A stretch of DNA of 64,000 bases from Flavobacterium sp. Sd200 (GTDB lineage: Bacteria > Bacteroidota > Bacteroidia > Flavobacteriales > Flavobacteriaceae). The notes under the pieces were generated by a model. That model was not told where the DNA came from. It saw only the letters and a list, made by a program, of their open reading frames with translations, and did not search any database. The stretch is taken from the NCBI RefSeq assembly GCF_009826935.1, contig NZ_WUMN01000001.1, positions 372,001 to 436,000 on the forward strand, read 5' to 3'. A program made the position numbers and the translations under genes. Each line of letters starts with the position of its first letter. Positions within the stretch are counted from its first letter, which is position 1. Of the stretch, positions 10,642-19,635 are shown piece after piece.

Positions 10642-11784
10642 TTAGAAAGTTACATATTCAGTAATTTCAAGGCCATAGCCTGTCATGCCAACACGCTTAG
10701 ATTGTTCAGAATTGGTCAGCATTTTTATTTTACAAACATCTATATCGTGCAGAATTTGAGCACCAATGCCAAAATCTTTTACGTCCATTTTTAACGGTGG
10801 TGCTTTATGTGTTCCGTTTGCCTGAAGATTTTTAAGCTCTGTTATTCTGTTTAGCAGGGCAACGGGCTGTACTTCCTGGTTTATAAATAATATTGCGCCT
10901 TTGCCTTCATCGTTTATGCGTTTAAACATACTGTCCAGCTTGGTATCCGGATTGTTGGTAAGCGTTCCTAAAATATCGTTGTTTATTTGTGTAGAGTTTA
11001 TGCGCGTCAGTACAGGTTCGCCAATGTTCCAGCTTCCTTTTGTAAGCGCTACGTGTATTTGCCTGTTCGTGGTTTGCTCATAAGCCCTTAGTCTGAAAGA
11101 GCCAAAACGGGTTTCTACCTCAAAATCTTCTTTTTTAACAATAAGGCTGTCGTGCTGCATGCGGTATGCAACAAGGTTCTCTATAGATATAATTTTAAGG
11201 TCGAATTTTTTTGCAACCTCTACCAGTTGAGGAAGGCGTGCCATAGAGCCGTCTTCGTTAAGTATCTCTACAAGTATGCCTGCCGGTTTAAGTCCGGCAA
11301 GGCGGGCAAGGTCTATAGATGCTTCTGTATGTCCTGTGCGGCGCAACACGCCACCCTGTTTTGCCCTTAAGGGGAAAATATGCCCGGGTCTTCCTAAATC
11401 GTAAGGTTTGGTATCCTCATCTACCAGCGCCTTAATGGTTTTAGCTCTGTCATGAACCGATATTCCTGTAGTACAGCCATGACCCAAAAGGTCTATAGAT
11501 ACTGTAAACTGAGTTTCATGCAAAACGGTATTATTGGCAACCATAAGGTTAAGGTCAAGTTCTTTACAGCGCTCTTCGGTTAACGGGGCACAAATAAGGC
11601 CTCGTCCATGAGTAGCCATAAAGTTTATCATTTCGGGGGTAACTTTCTCGGCGGCAGCAATAAAATCGCCTTCGTTTTCCCTGTCTTCGTCATCAACCAC
11701 TATTATTACTTTACCCTGACGGATATCTTCAATAGCTTCTTCAATAGTGTTTAAGGTTATTTTGTTTTCAGCAGGAACTATCAT
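10642..11784 (-). CDS. ribB: 3,4-dihydroxy-2-butanone 4-phosphate synthase with a degenerate GTP cyclohydrolase II domain
   Basis: Residues 1-205 are a good RibB domain, the riboflavin-pathway enzyme that makes dihydroxybutanone phosphate from ribulose 5-phosphate. It shows the acidic loop DDEDRENEGDF, then GHGCTTGISVHDRAKT and RTGHTEASIDLARLAGL. Residues 206-380 align in position with GTP cyclohydrolase II. However, the zinc-binding block (E-C-x-T-G-D...C-D-C) is replaced by INSTQINNDILGTL, with none of the three cysteines. The second domain is probably inactive as a cyclohydrolase. The stop overlaps the LptF/LptG-type gene start region by 4 bases, so translation is likely coupled. Confidence 0.9.
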   Translation of the reverse strand: MIVPAENKITLNTIEEAIEDIRQGKVIIVVDDEDRENEGDFIAAAEKVTPEMINFMATHGRGLICAPLTEERCKELDLNLMVANNTVLHETQFTVSIDLLGHGCTTGISVHDRAKTIKALVDEDTKPYDLGRPGHIFPLRAKQGGVLRRTGHTEASIDLARLAGLKPAGILVEILNEDGSMARLPQLVEVAKKFDLKIISIENLVAYRMQHDSLIVKKEDFEVETRFGSFRLRAYEQTTNRQIHVALTKGSWNIGEPVLTRINSTQINNDILGTLTNNPDTKLDSMFKRINDEGKGAILFINQEVQPVALLNRITELKNLQANGTHKAPPLKMDVKDFGIGAQILHDIDVCKIKMLTNSEQSKRVGMTGYGLEITEYVTF

Positions 11785-13259
11785 GCTTCTTGTTTGGGTT
11801 TAATTTTTAAAATTTTGTTGAATGCCTTTTGTAACGGCATTATAAAGTTGTCAAAACTTATCAGGCCAATATCGTTAGTGGCTCTGTAGGTAAGCAATAC
11901 AGCCAGCGGGCTTAATATAAAAGACGACATCCAGGAACCTAAAAAGGGAGGTATGCCGTTTTCCTGAGCCATTTTGCGGCCAAAAGTGTTTATAAAGTGG
12001 AATATAATAAATATCAGAACGGCAAAAACAATAGGTAAGCCTAAGCCTCCTTTGCGAATAATGGCACCCAGTGGTGCGCCAATAAAGAACATTAAAATAC
12101 AGGCAAAGGCAATAACATACTTGTCATATAAAGCCAACAGGTGGTTGTTGATGTTCTTTATTTTTTCAAAAAGCTCATTTTTACCCGATGTTACTACATA
12201 ATCTGTACTGCTAACGTTGTTTGCAGCAAAATCTAATATTCGTAGTCTATCTTCTTTTTTTACGATAGCCAATAAGTCCTGCGGAATAGTATCTTTTTTA
12301 GCACTCTGGGCTTTTGGTGTTTCAGAAGCCTTCTTCTTAAAGCTTTTAGGTTCATAACCTATAACACTTACAGGGCGCATGGCAATGTTAGACGCTATGC
12401 TGTTGGCATCTTTAGTATAATTTGTTTCGAGTGAATCGAGCGTGTATCGCAATTCAGATACATTAAGCATATTGTTGGTATGCGCAATTTGCTCACTGTC
12501 CTCGTCATTGCTGTTAAGGGCAGTAAGATCTATGTTCATTATCTGCTTAGAAAAGCTGCTCTTTGCAAAAGGCATTTTTTCGCGCTCGGCAGGATTGTTA
12601 GAGTTTACTTCCTCATAATAATAACCGTCAAAAAGCTCAAGTTGCAACAGGTTGCTTTTTTCGTTGCTGCTTAAAAGCCCTGTCTTAGAACGAATGATAG
12701 TGGCATTTGCTGCTCCGGGTTTGCGTTTGTGTATGGTTACTCCGGTAAGCTTTTCTCCGTTTTCGCCCGATTTTTTTTCTACCTTGATATTAAAGCTACC
12801 CACAGCGTTAAACTGTCCTTCAACAATGGCCATTGCAGGCTTTCGCTGAATGATGTTCTTGCGTAGGTTTAAAAACTTGTATTCGGCTTTTGGGATAACA
12901 TTGTTGGCAAAAAAGAAAGCTACAATGCTAAGCCCGAATATAAATATAATAAGCGAACGCATAGCCCTGTTTAATGATATACCCGACGATTTCATGGCTG
13001 CAAACTCATAATTCTCAGCAAAGCTGCCAAACGTCATTATAGACGCAAGGAGTATGGAAAGCGGCAATACCATTGGTATCATTTTAGGCGAGTAGAACAA
13101 AAGGAATTTTGCTACCAGCCAGGCATCAAGGTCTTTTCCGGCAAGCTCTGATATAAAAAGCCATATAGCCTGTAAAGTAAAAATAAGGAACAGGATAGTA
13201 AATACAGACAAAAAGGTTTGTATAAACGATGTAAGGATGTAGCGGTCTAAAATTTTCAC
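11781..13259 (-). CDS. LptF/LptG family permease, 492 aa
   Basis: The protein has the architecture of the YjgP/YjgQ family, inner-membrane subunits of the ABC exporter that moves lipopolysaccharide to the Lpt bridge. Three TM helices near residues 12-35, 55-80 and 98-120 are followed by a periplasmic beta-jellyroll-like region to about 375. Three more TM helices (about 380-470) follow. The conserved start MKILDRYILTSFIQTF and FGSFAENYEFAAMKSSGISL in the coupling region are typical. It is in a tight operon with lolA-like and ribB. Confidence 0.9.
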   Translation of the reverse strand: MKILDRYILTSFIQTFLSVFTILFLIFTLQAIWLFISELAGKDLDAWLVAKFLLFYSPKMIPMVLPLSILLASIMTFGSFAENYEFAAMKSSGISLNRAMRSLIIFIFGLSIVAFFFANNVIPKAEYKFLNLRKNIIQRKPAMAIVEGQFNAVGSFNIKVEKKSGENGEKLTGVTIHKRKPGAANATIIRSKTGLLSSNEKSNLLQLELFDGYYYEEVNSNNPAEREKMPFAKSSFSKQIMNIDLTALNSNDEDSEQIAHTNNMLNVSELRYTLDSLETNYTKDANSIASNIAMRPVSVIGYEPKSFKKKASETPKAQSAKKDTIPQDLLAIVKKEDRLRILDFAANNVSSTDYVVTSGKNELFEKIKNINNHLLALYDKYVIAFACILMFFIGAPLGAIIRKGGLGLPIVFAVLIFIIFHFINTFGRKMAQENGIPPFLGSWMSSFILSPLAVLLTYRATNDIGLISFDNFIMPLQKAFNKILKIKPKQEA

Positions 13260-13266
13260 CCGTAAA

Positions 13267-13917
13267 TTAGTCTAATCTGTTAATGTAATAATTAGGATAT
13301 TTACTTTCGGTAAAGGTAAAGTGATTTTTCGACAAAGGTTGATTTGTTTTAAAAGAATTTATGGTAAAAGTAATTTTGGTACCGTCTTTAGCAGTTTGTA
13401 TAAGTGTATATATATGCTTTGTTTGTGAATCAATGCCAATAAACACTTCTTTAATCTCGTCTTTAGCATCAAGAGGTGTAAGCTTGATATATTGTATTTT
13501 ACGGCCTTTTATGTTTTGTGGAATATCCATAGCATACTTATAGCCGGTATTAAAAAACGTAAGCAATTTAGATGGTGTCAGGCCATCATCCTTTTTGTCG
13601 TCAAAGGTAGAGATGGTTATCTCTTCATCTTCAGGTACAATATTATACACTTTTTTACCGTCAAAAATGCGGGTTATGCCCATAAAATTAAGCACATATT
13701 TATCTCCCTGTTGGGTTACATTGCCTTTGCTTTCCTGATTCAGGTTTTTTTTAGGGTTGCTGGCACTGTACTTAAAGTCGATAACAATGTTTTTATAACT
13801 CCTTATCTTGGCACTAACCTCGTCGAGCATTTTTTTTGCCTTTTGAGAGTCCTGTGCATGTGCAGTCAGTCCTACTGTTAGAATAAAAAGCGATAAAACC
13901 CTGATAATACTTTGCAT
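13267..13917 (-). CDS. LolA-like outer-membrane lipoprotein carrier protein, 216 aa
   Basis: A signal peptide (to LTAHAQ) precedes a LolA/LolB-fold domain. Typical features are the start SQKAKKMLDEVSAKIRSYKN, a beta-rich middle (GDKYVLNFMGITRIFDGKKV) and a run of strands to the end. LolA carries lipoproteins across the periplasm. Bacteroidota LolA-like proteins are divergent, so substrate is inferred from family. It lies 3 bases after the ftsK stop and 7 bases before the permease gene. Confidence 0.8.
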   Translation of the reverse strand: MQSIIRVLSLFILTVGLTAHAQDSQKAKKMLDEVSAKIRSYKNIVIDFKYSASNPKKNLNQESKGNVTQQGDKYVLNFMGITRIFDGKKVYNIVPEDEEITISTFDDKKDDGLTPSKLLTFFNTGYKYAMDIPQNIKGRKIQYIKLTPLDAKDEIKEVFIGIDSQTKHIYTLIQTAKDGTKITFTINSFKTNQPLSKNHFTFTESKYPNYYINRLD

Positions 13918-13920
13918 TTT

Positions 13921-16521
13921 TTAAAAGTCATTTTCTTCATTTCTAAAAAACTGCTCAAGGGAGGCAAGGTCGTTTATAAGTACGTTTCGGGCCTTACTGC
14001 CTTCAAACGGGCCTACAATTCCTGCGGCTTCAAGCTGGTCTATAAGCCTGCCTGCACGATTGTAGCCTAATTTTAGTTTGCGCTGCAGTAATGATGCCGA
14101 CCCCTGTTGTGCCGTAACGATCACTTCGGCTGCTTCCCTGAACATCGAATCTCTTTCGCTAATATCTATATCAAGATTAGTGCCACTTTCTTCTCCAAAA
14201 TATTCAGGAAGTTGGTATGCCTCAGGATATGCTTTCTGATTTCCTATGAATTCGGTAATTTTTTCTACTTCAGGAGTGTCTATAAAGGCACACTGTACAC
14301 GCACAAGGTCATTGCCCTGAGTGTATAGTAAGTCTCCACGTCCTATAAGCTGATCAGCGCCCTGGCTGTCTAAGATGGTGCGCGAATCTATTTTAGAAGT
14401 AACCCTAAAGGCTATCCTTGCCGGGAAGTTGGCCTTGATTATACCTGTAATTACGTTTACCGATGGCCTTTGTGTGGCAATAATAAGGTGAATCCCAATG
14501 GCACGTGCAAGCTGGGCTAAACGCGCAATAGGGGTTTCTACCTCTTTACCGGCCGTCATAATAAGGTCGGCAAACTCGTCTACTACCAGTACGATGTAAG
14601 GTAAAAAACGATGACCATTTTCAGGGTTCAGCCTACGCTGGCGGAATTTTTCGTTATATTCTTTAATGTTCCTTACCGTTGCATCCTTAAGCAGGTTGTA
14701 GCGGTTGTCCATTTCAATACAAAGCGAGTTTAGGGTATTGATAACCTTTGTGTTATCTGTAATAATTGCATCGCCGTCATCAGGCAATTTGGCAAGATAA
14801 TGCCTCTCAATTTTATTGAAAAGCGTAAGCTCTACCTTTTTAGGGTCTACCAGTACGAACTTAACCTCGGCAGGGTGTTTTTTATACAAAAGCGATGTAA
14901 GCACGGCATTTAATCCAACCGATTTACCCTGACCTGTTGCACCCGCCATTAGAAGGTGGGGCATCTTGGCAAGGTCTACCACAAAGGTTTCATTGCTGAT
15001 GGTTTTACCCAGCGCAATAGGCAGTTCCATTTCGGCAGCCTGAAACTTAGGTGCGCCAATAACGCTTTTCATCGATACCATGCTTGGCACCTTGTTAGGT
15101 ACCTCTATACCAATGGTACCTTTACCGGGCATTGGGGCAATAATACGGATTCCCAGTGCAGCAAGAGAGAGAGCAATATCATCTTCAAGGCTCTTGATCT
15201 TGGAGATACGTATACCGGCCTCAGGAATAATTTCGTATAATGTAACCGATGGTCCAACGGTGGCCTTTATCTGGGCAATGTCTATCTTGTAATTGCGTAG
15301 TGTTTCTACAATACGGTTTTTGTTTTCCTCAAGCTCTTCCTGATTTATAGTGATACCTCCGCCATAATCTTTAAGCATGTCTATAGGAGGAAACTGAAAG
15401 TTAGAAAGATCAAGGGTAGGATCAAACTCACCAAAGTCTTTTACAAGTTTGGAGGCAAGATTTTCTTCTACAATGTCCTCATCTGCAATTTTTTCGATTA
15501 CAAAGTTTTTGTCATCAGTTTCAATAATCTCGTGTACCTGTGCGGCTGGCTCTGCCGGTTTTGCTTTAGGGGCAACATCAAGATTTATTTGAGACGTATG
15601 AGTAATTGTAGGTTTTAAAGCCTCTTTGTTTACTTCAAATTGCGATGGTGCGGCCGGGGTAGAAGATGGTATCGTTGTCTGGCCAAGTGGTACTTCAGGC
15701 GTTGGTTGTGTTACCTGAAAAATAGGATTGGGTATGGTTTTAAGCTCAATATGGTCGAGCTCTTCGTCATACTCATCGGCATCCATATCTTCATAGTTAG
15801 GACGCTTTTCTATTGCTTCTGTTTCAGGTTCTTCAAAATTATCAGTTGCGGCTACAGGTTTTTGTACAGACTGTACTCTTATATTCTCAGCAACCGTTTC
15901 TGTTTCTTCATCAGTCTCTTCGGTCTCGCTTATTTTGCGTTCAAAGAAGGTTTTAATAGCATCAGGCGATATTTTTATCCTTACGAATAAGAATACTGAC
16001 AGCCCGAATAAAAGCACTAAAAGTGTTCCGGTCTTGCCAATAAAATCCTGCATGAACAGGTTGATCTCGTAACCTATAACACCACCAAGTTCGGGTATAT
16101 AGGCATTAAAAAAGCCACACAGTACAGACAATATTATTACAAGATAAAGATCCCAAAAAAGGGTTTTCTTTAGTTTAGATACAGGCAGGTCGAGTACCAG
16201 ATAGGATCCCATTAAAAAAAAGAAACGTATAAGTATAAACGAAGCTATACCAAAACCCTGATACAGGAAAATATCGGCAAGCCATGCTCCAAATTTGCCC
16301 AGCCAGTTTTGTACGTTCTGGCTGCGGTTTGCAAAAGAAGTAAGTACGCTTTGGTCATACTGCCAGTACATAAAGTATGAAATGAACGACAGCAGCAATG
16401 CCACCGAAAATAGAAACAGAAGGATGCCCGCAAGCACTTTGTTTCTGCGAGACAGTTTCCAGGGTCTTTTTTCGGTAACGGTTTTTTCTTTAGCAGTAGT
16501 TTCTTTTTTAGCCTTTGCCAT
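13921..16521 (-). CDS. ftsK: DNA translocase FtsK/SpoIIIE
   Basis: Four N-terminal TM helices (roughly residues 30-52, 82-108, 120-142, 165-185) anchor the protein at the septum. An acidic/proline-rich linker runs to about residue 380. The motor has Walker A GATGQGKSVGLNA and Walker B YIVLVVDEFADLIM, plus the ATQRPSVNVITGIIKANFP block. A C-terminal winged-helix gamma domain (SLLQRKLKLGYNRAGRLIDQL) would read KOPS-like sites. FtsK pumps chromosome ends during division. The 866-residue length is normal for Bacteroidota. Confidence 0.95.
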   Translation of the reverse strand: MAKAKKETTAKEKTVTEKRPWKLSRRNKVLAGILLFLFSVALLLSFISYFMYWQYDQSVLTSFANRSQNVQNWLGKFGAWLADIFLYQGFGIASFILIRFFFLMGSYLVLDLPVSKLKKTLFWDLYLVIILSVLCGFFNAYIPELGGVIGYEINLFMQDFIGKTGTLLVLLFGLSVFLFVRIKISPDAIKTFFERKISETEETDEETETVAENIRVQSVQKPVAATDNFEEPETEAIEKRPNYEDMDADEYDEELDHIELKTIPNPIFQVTQPTPEVPLGQTTIPSSTPAAPSQFEVNKEALKPTITHTSQINLDVAPKAKPAEPAAQVHEIIETDDKNFVIEKIADEDIVEENLASKLVKDFGEFDPTLDLSNFQFPPIDMLKDYGGGITINQEELEENKNRIVETLRNYKIDIAQIKATVGPSVTLYEIIPEAGIRISKIKSLEDDIALSLAALGIRIIAPMPGKGTIGIEVPNKVPSMVSMKSVIGAPKFQAAEMELPIALGKTISNETFVVDLAKMPHLLMAGATGQGKSVGLNAVLTSLLYKKHPAEVKFVLVDPKKVELTLFNKIERHYLAKLPDDGDAIITDNTKVINTLNSLCIEMDNRYNLLKDATVRNIKEYNEKFRQRRLNPENGHRFLPYIVLVVDEFADLIMTAGKEVETPIARLAQLARAIGIHLIIATQRPSVNVITGIIKANFPARIAFRVTSKIDSRTILDSQGADQLIGRGDLLYTQGNDLVRVQCAFIDTPEVEKITEFIGNQKAYPEAYQLPEYFGEESGTNLDIDISERDSMFREAAEVIVTAQQGSASLLQRKLKLGYNRAGRLIDQLEAAGIVGPFEGSKARNVLINDLASLEQFFRNEENDF

Positions 16522-16558
16522 GCAATCTATATCCCTTTTTTTGTAAAAATATCAAAAT

Positions 16559-16933
16559 TTAAAACAGTGCCGCCACTTTGGGATAATAAATTATAGTTCC
16601 CACAATAACAGCAGCTATGGCTGCAAAAAATACAGCCCCGGATGCTACGTCTTTAATAAATCCTATTTTAGGGTTAAAATCAGGATTTACAAAGTCGCAT
16701 ATTTTTTCTACGGCAGTATTTGCGCCTTCTATGGCAAGCACAAGCCCTATGGCAAATGTTTGCAGCATCCACTCTGTAGCGCTAATATCAAAATAAAAGC
16801 CTGCAAACGTAACGGCAATGCCCAGGCTAAACTGCACCATAATGCTATGCTCGGACGTTACCAGCTTCCAGGCTCCTTTTATCGAATATTCTACGCTTTT
16901 AAGCCTGCCTCTAACAAACCTGTTATCTTTCAT
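16559..16933 (-). CDS. dgkA: Diacylglycerol/undecaprenol kinase family membrane protein, 124 aa
   Basis: The protein is small with three TM helices (about residues 31-50, 54-72, 96-118) and the DgkA signature IEGANTAVEKICDFV, in which the E and N are catalytic. Members phosphorylate diacylglycerol or undecaprenol at the inner membrane. Which lipid is used cannot be read from sequence. It lies 7 bases after the tpx stop, probably in the tpx-ftsK transcript. Confidence 0.9.
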   Translation of the reverse strand: MKDNRFVRGRLKSVEYSIKGAWKLVTSEHSIMVQFSLGIAVTFAGFYFDISATEWMLQTFAIGLVLAIEGANTAVEKICDFVNPDFNPKIGFIKDVASGAVFFAAIAAVIVGTIIYYPKVAALF

Positions 16934-16940
16934 TTATGTG

Positions 16941-17438
16941 TTACAGGGCCGCAAGGGCATTGTCGTAGTTAGGTTCGTCCTTAATATCGGCAACCTGCTC
17001 AGTATATTTTACGGTACCTTCCTCGTCTACCACAACCACAACGCGTGAAAGTAATCCGGCAAGAGGGCCATCGGTAACAGTAAGACCATAAGCATTTCCA
17101 AAGCCAGCATCTTTAAAATCAGATAAAGATATTACGTTCTCTAAACCTTCAGCACCGCAAAAACGTGTTTGTGCAAACGGCAAGTCGCGCGAAATGCAAA
17201 GCACTTTAGTGTTTTCTAAAGAACTTGCCTTTTCATTAAACTTTCTAACCGATGCAGCACATGTTCCTGTATCTACACTAGGGAAGATGTTAAGAACCAG
17301 TTTAGTTCCTTTAAAGTCGGCTAAAGATACAGTAGAAAGATCAGTTTTTACAAGAGTAAAATCGGGAGCTTTTGTGCCTGTTGCAGGCAGTTCGCCTATA
17401 GTGTGTACGGGATTTCCGCCAAGTGTTATGTTTGCCAT
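16941..17438 (-). CDS. tpx: Thiol peroxidase
   Basis: This is an atypical 2-Cys peroxiredoxin that reduces peroxides with thioredoxin. The peroxidatic Cys sits in [13 protein letters not shown] and the resolving Cys in [13 protein letters not shown], at the normal Tpx spacing. I start it at 17438 ([18 protein letters not shown]), giving 165 residues, the usual family length. An upstream in-frame extension to 17534 runs through the promoter and a hairpin and is rejected. Confidence 0.95.
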   Translation of the reverse strand: MANITLGGNPVHTIGELPATGTKAPDFTLVKTDLSTVSLADFKGTKLVLNIFPSVDTGTCAASVRKFNEKASSLENTKVLCISRDLPFAQTRFCGAEGLENVISLSDFKDAGFGNAYGLTVTDGPLAGLLSRVVVVVDEEGTVKYTEQVADIKDEPNYDNALAAL

Positions 17439-17463
17439 TTTATTGTGTTTTGTTTTACAAACG

Positions 17464-17471
17464 CAAAAGTA
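17464..17471 (-). promoter_or_regulatory. Probable -7 promoter element for tpx
   Basis: The minus strand reads TACTTTTG, matching TAnnTTTG, 26 bases upstream of the chosen ATG. It is the only promoter-like match before the tpx-dgkA-ftsK-lolA-lptF/G-ribB run, which may be one long transcript. Confidence 0.5.
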
Positions 17472-17512
17472 ACAAAATATATGGTATGGCACAGATGGCA
17501 GTTTAATTTTAT

Positions 17513-17556
17513 AAAACCGGGGTTCAAACAACACAAGTTGTTTGAACCCCGGTTTT
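17513..17556 (-). terminator. Strong hairpin terminator between the MFS gene and the tpx operon
   Basis: A perfect 20-bp stem (17513-17532 with 17537-17556) with a 4-base loop lies 27 bases past the MFS stop codon. On the minus strand it ends in TTTTAT. The stem is long for a simple terminator and may also insulate the tpx promoter. Confidence 0.8.
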
Positions 17557-17583
17557 AGGAATTATTAATGCTAAGCCTGATTG

Positions 17584-18822
17584 CTAATCTTTAGCTGCAT
17601 TTTTTTGTACAACCATTGCATCTACACGTTTTATGAGCAATATTGATATAATTATTACTATACTTATAACATAACCTAATATATTGTAATGTTCTATAGG
17701 GCTTGTTTTGGTTTCCTGGTGCACAATATAGCCTGCGCTTACCGCTGCCAAACCTCCTGCAATTTGTTGTAAAGATGACGTAATAGACATATAGGCCCCG
17801 CGATCCTGCATGTCAGGCACGCCTGTGTTTAGTGTAGTGGCAGGTATCATGCGGCTCATTACTCCCATAAACATTATCATGTTTATAAGTATAATTTCCC
17901 AAAGTGGGGTAGAACCAAGGTTGGTATAAAAAACAATGGTCACTATAGCAATAAACGATCCTGCTGTAAAAAGCCTGAACTTGCTTACCCTATCGCTCAG
18001 CTTGCCCACTAAAGGCATTATAAACAGTACCGAAAGCCCTGTAAAGAAATATACTTTTGGCAGGTCTAACTGGCTAATGTGTATGTTGTTGATTAGGAAA
18101 GCACTGCCAAAAGGCTGCAGCATGAAACCGCCCACTGACAGGAATGCAATTGCTGTAAACCCTACCTGATACTGCTTATTGCTGAGTGTGTGCCATAGGT
18201 GCAAAAACGGATTTTTGTCCTGCTGTAGTTTTAAGTGCTCATTTACAGGCTGTAATTTTATTAAGATAGCAATAAGTATGAGCACGCCTAATGCGGCTAT
18301 CATTAAAAATGCTGAATGCCAGCCCCAAAGATTGGCAAAATAGAGTCCCAACGGTATGCCCAGTATCTGGCTGGTGGCAAAGGCCATTTGTATAAAGCCC
18401 ATAACGCGGCCACGCTGCTGTATTACAAATAAATCGGTTACAATAGCAAGCGATACAGAGCCTATAACCCCGCCAAATATGCCTGTAAATATTCGTGCGG
18501 CAAGCAATGTGTAGTAGCTTGTGGCAAATGCACAAAACACTGTGCCTATTATAAACCCGGTATAAAAAAACACGAGTAGTTTTTTGCGATCGAACTTATC
18601 TGCAAAACCTGCTGCCAACAGTCCCGATGTACCTGCGCTAAAAGCATATGCTGATACCGCAAAACCAAAGTTGGTGGTATTCATATTAAGGTTTTTCATT
18701 AAAATATCGCCTAATGGCGACATGATAATAAAATCGAGTATCACGGTAAACTGTGTCAAAGCCAATAGGGCGATTATAAATTTTTGATGTGCGGTAAAAG
18801 GTAGTTTTATTGTTTTTTCCAT
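17584..18822 (-). CDS. MFS transporter, drug:H+ antiporter type, 412 aa
   Basis: Twelve hydrophobic helices in two groups of six are separated by a charged loop near residue 200. The A-loop FADKFDRKKLLVF between TM2 and TM3 corresponds to the MFS signature GxLaDrxGrkxxl. Its second-half counterpart is KLSDRVSKFRLF. The pattern fits DHA1-like exporters (EmrD/AraJ type); substrate unknown. The gene lies downstream of, and on the same strand as, a TetR regulator that is a likely controller. Confidence 0.85.
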   Translation of the reverse strand: MEKTIKLPFTAHQKFIIALLALTQFTVILDFIIMSPLGDILMKNLNMNTTNFGFAVSAYAFSAGTSGLLAAGFADKFDRKKLLVFFYTGFIIGTVFCAFATSYYTLLAARIFTGIFGGVIGSVSLAIVTDLFVIQQRGRVMGFIQMAFATSQILGIPLGLYFANLWGWHSAFLMIAALGVLILIAILIKLQPVNEHLKLQQDKNPFLHLWHTLSNKQYQVGFTAIAFLSVGGFMLQPFGSAFLINNIHISQLDLPKVYFFTGLSVLFIMPLVGKLSDRVSKFRLFTAGSFIAIVTIVFYTNLGSTPLWEIILINMIMFMGVMSRMIPATTLNTGVPDMQDRGAYMSITSSLQQIAGGLAAVSAGYIVHQETKTSPIEHYNILGYVISIVIIISILLIKRVDAMVVQKNAAKD

Positions 18823-18903
18823 TTGGTGTTGGATGATGGGTATTAAGTGTTGGGTATTAGGTGTTGGTGCAGTACTTATGCCTCTTTCCTTTTACCTTTT
18901 TTC

Positions 18904-19500
18904 TTAAGGTGTAAGCGATTTTATTACTGCCGAGAAGGCTTCTTTAAGCATGTCGTTAGTAAGGGTAAAGGGTTTGCCGCCCATGCTTTTGCCTTCTCTA
19001 TGAAAGTTGAGTAAAATATACAAAGGGCCATAAGCAATGCTCCAAAAGGTTTCCATTTGCAAATGAACCAGTTCTTTGTTGGCAAGGGCATTGTGCACAA
19101 ACTCTTTCATGCATTGCCTGAATTCCTGCATGTAGGCAGAAGCCTTAAAGATTTCTTCGGCATGTGGTGAATGCTTTATAATTTCAAAGCAGGCAACTTC
19201 CATTGGGTTTTCCATGGCAAAAGCGGCGCGGTTTTGCCACTGTTTCCATAAGCCTTCGGCAAAGGGTAGGGCAGGCGAAAAATCTTTCATAGATGAGGTG
19301 TAAAAGACATAGCCAATTTCTTCACCCAGCTTTTTTATAAGGTCGTCTTTATCTTTGTAATAAATATACAGTGTAGCTACCGATATGTTACAGGCTTTGG
19401 CAAGCTTGTTCATACTAAAACCCTGAAAGCCGTCTTTTACTATTTGCTCTATGGCTTTAGATTTTACTAACTGCTCTTTATCTGTATCCCGTGTGCGCAT
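18904..19500 (-). CDS. TetR/AcrR family transcriptional regulator, 198 aa
   Basis: The N-terminal HTH (about residues 20-60) reads GFQGFSMNKLAKACNISVATLYIYYKDKDDLIKKL, typical of TetR repressors. The helical C-terminal half would bind ligand. It sits just upstream of an MFS exporter on the same strand, the usual repressor-exporter arrangement. A near-perfect inverted repeat lies across its own promoter (19531-19552), suggesting autoregulation. Confidence 0.9.
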   Translation of the reverse strand: MRTRDTDKEQLVKSKAIEQIVKDGFQGFSMNKLAKACNISVATLYIYYKDKDDLIKKLGEEIGYVFYTSSMKDFSPALPFAEGLWKQWQNRAAFAMENPMEVACFEIIKHSPHAEEIFKASAYMQEFRQCMKEFVHNALANKELVHLQMETFWSIAYGPLYILLNFHREGKSMGGKPFTLTNDMLKEAFSAVIKSLTP

Positions 19501-19517
19501 CCATTCATTATTTTGTG

Positions 19518-19525
19518 CAAAGGTA
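19518..19525 (-). promoter_or_regulatory. Probable -7 promoter element of the TetR gene
   Basis: The minus strand reads TACCTTTG, matching TAnnTTTG, 18 bases from the start codon. The inverted repeat at 19531-19552 occupies the position of the -33 region. Confidence 0.6.
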
Positions 19526-19530
19526 AAAAT

Positions 19531-19552
19531 AATAAATGAATGTTCGTTTATT
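19531..19552. promoter_or_regulatory. Inverted repeat, candidate TetR operator
   Basis: The arms AATAAATGAA and TTCGTTTATT are complementary with one mismatch and separated by two bases. Size and position (directly upstream of the -7 box of the TetR gene) fit an autorepression operator. Confidence 0.6.
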
Positions 19553-19635
19553 TATAAAATATTTTTCAATCAAAAGAGCAATTACGTAAAGCTATTGCTT
19601 GGATATTCCGGATTTATTAGGTGCTTTAAAATAAA

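Noticed and set aside
16941..17534. Longer tpx form starting at 17534
   Set aside because: The extra 32 residues run through the promoter and a hairpin. The 165-residue form has the normal Tpx length.
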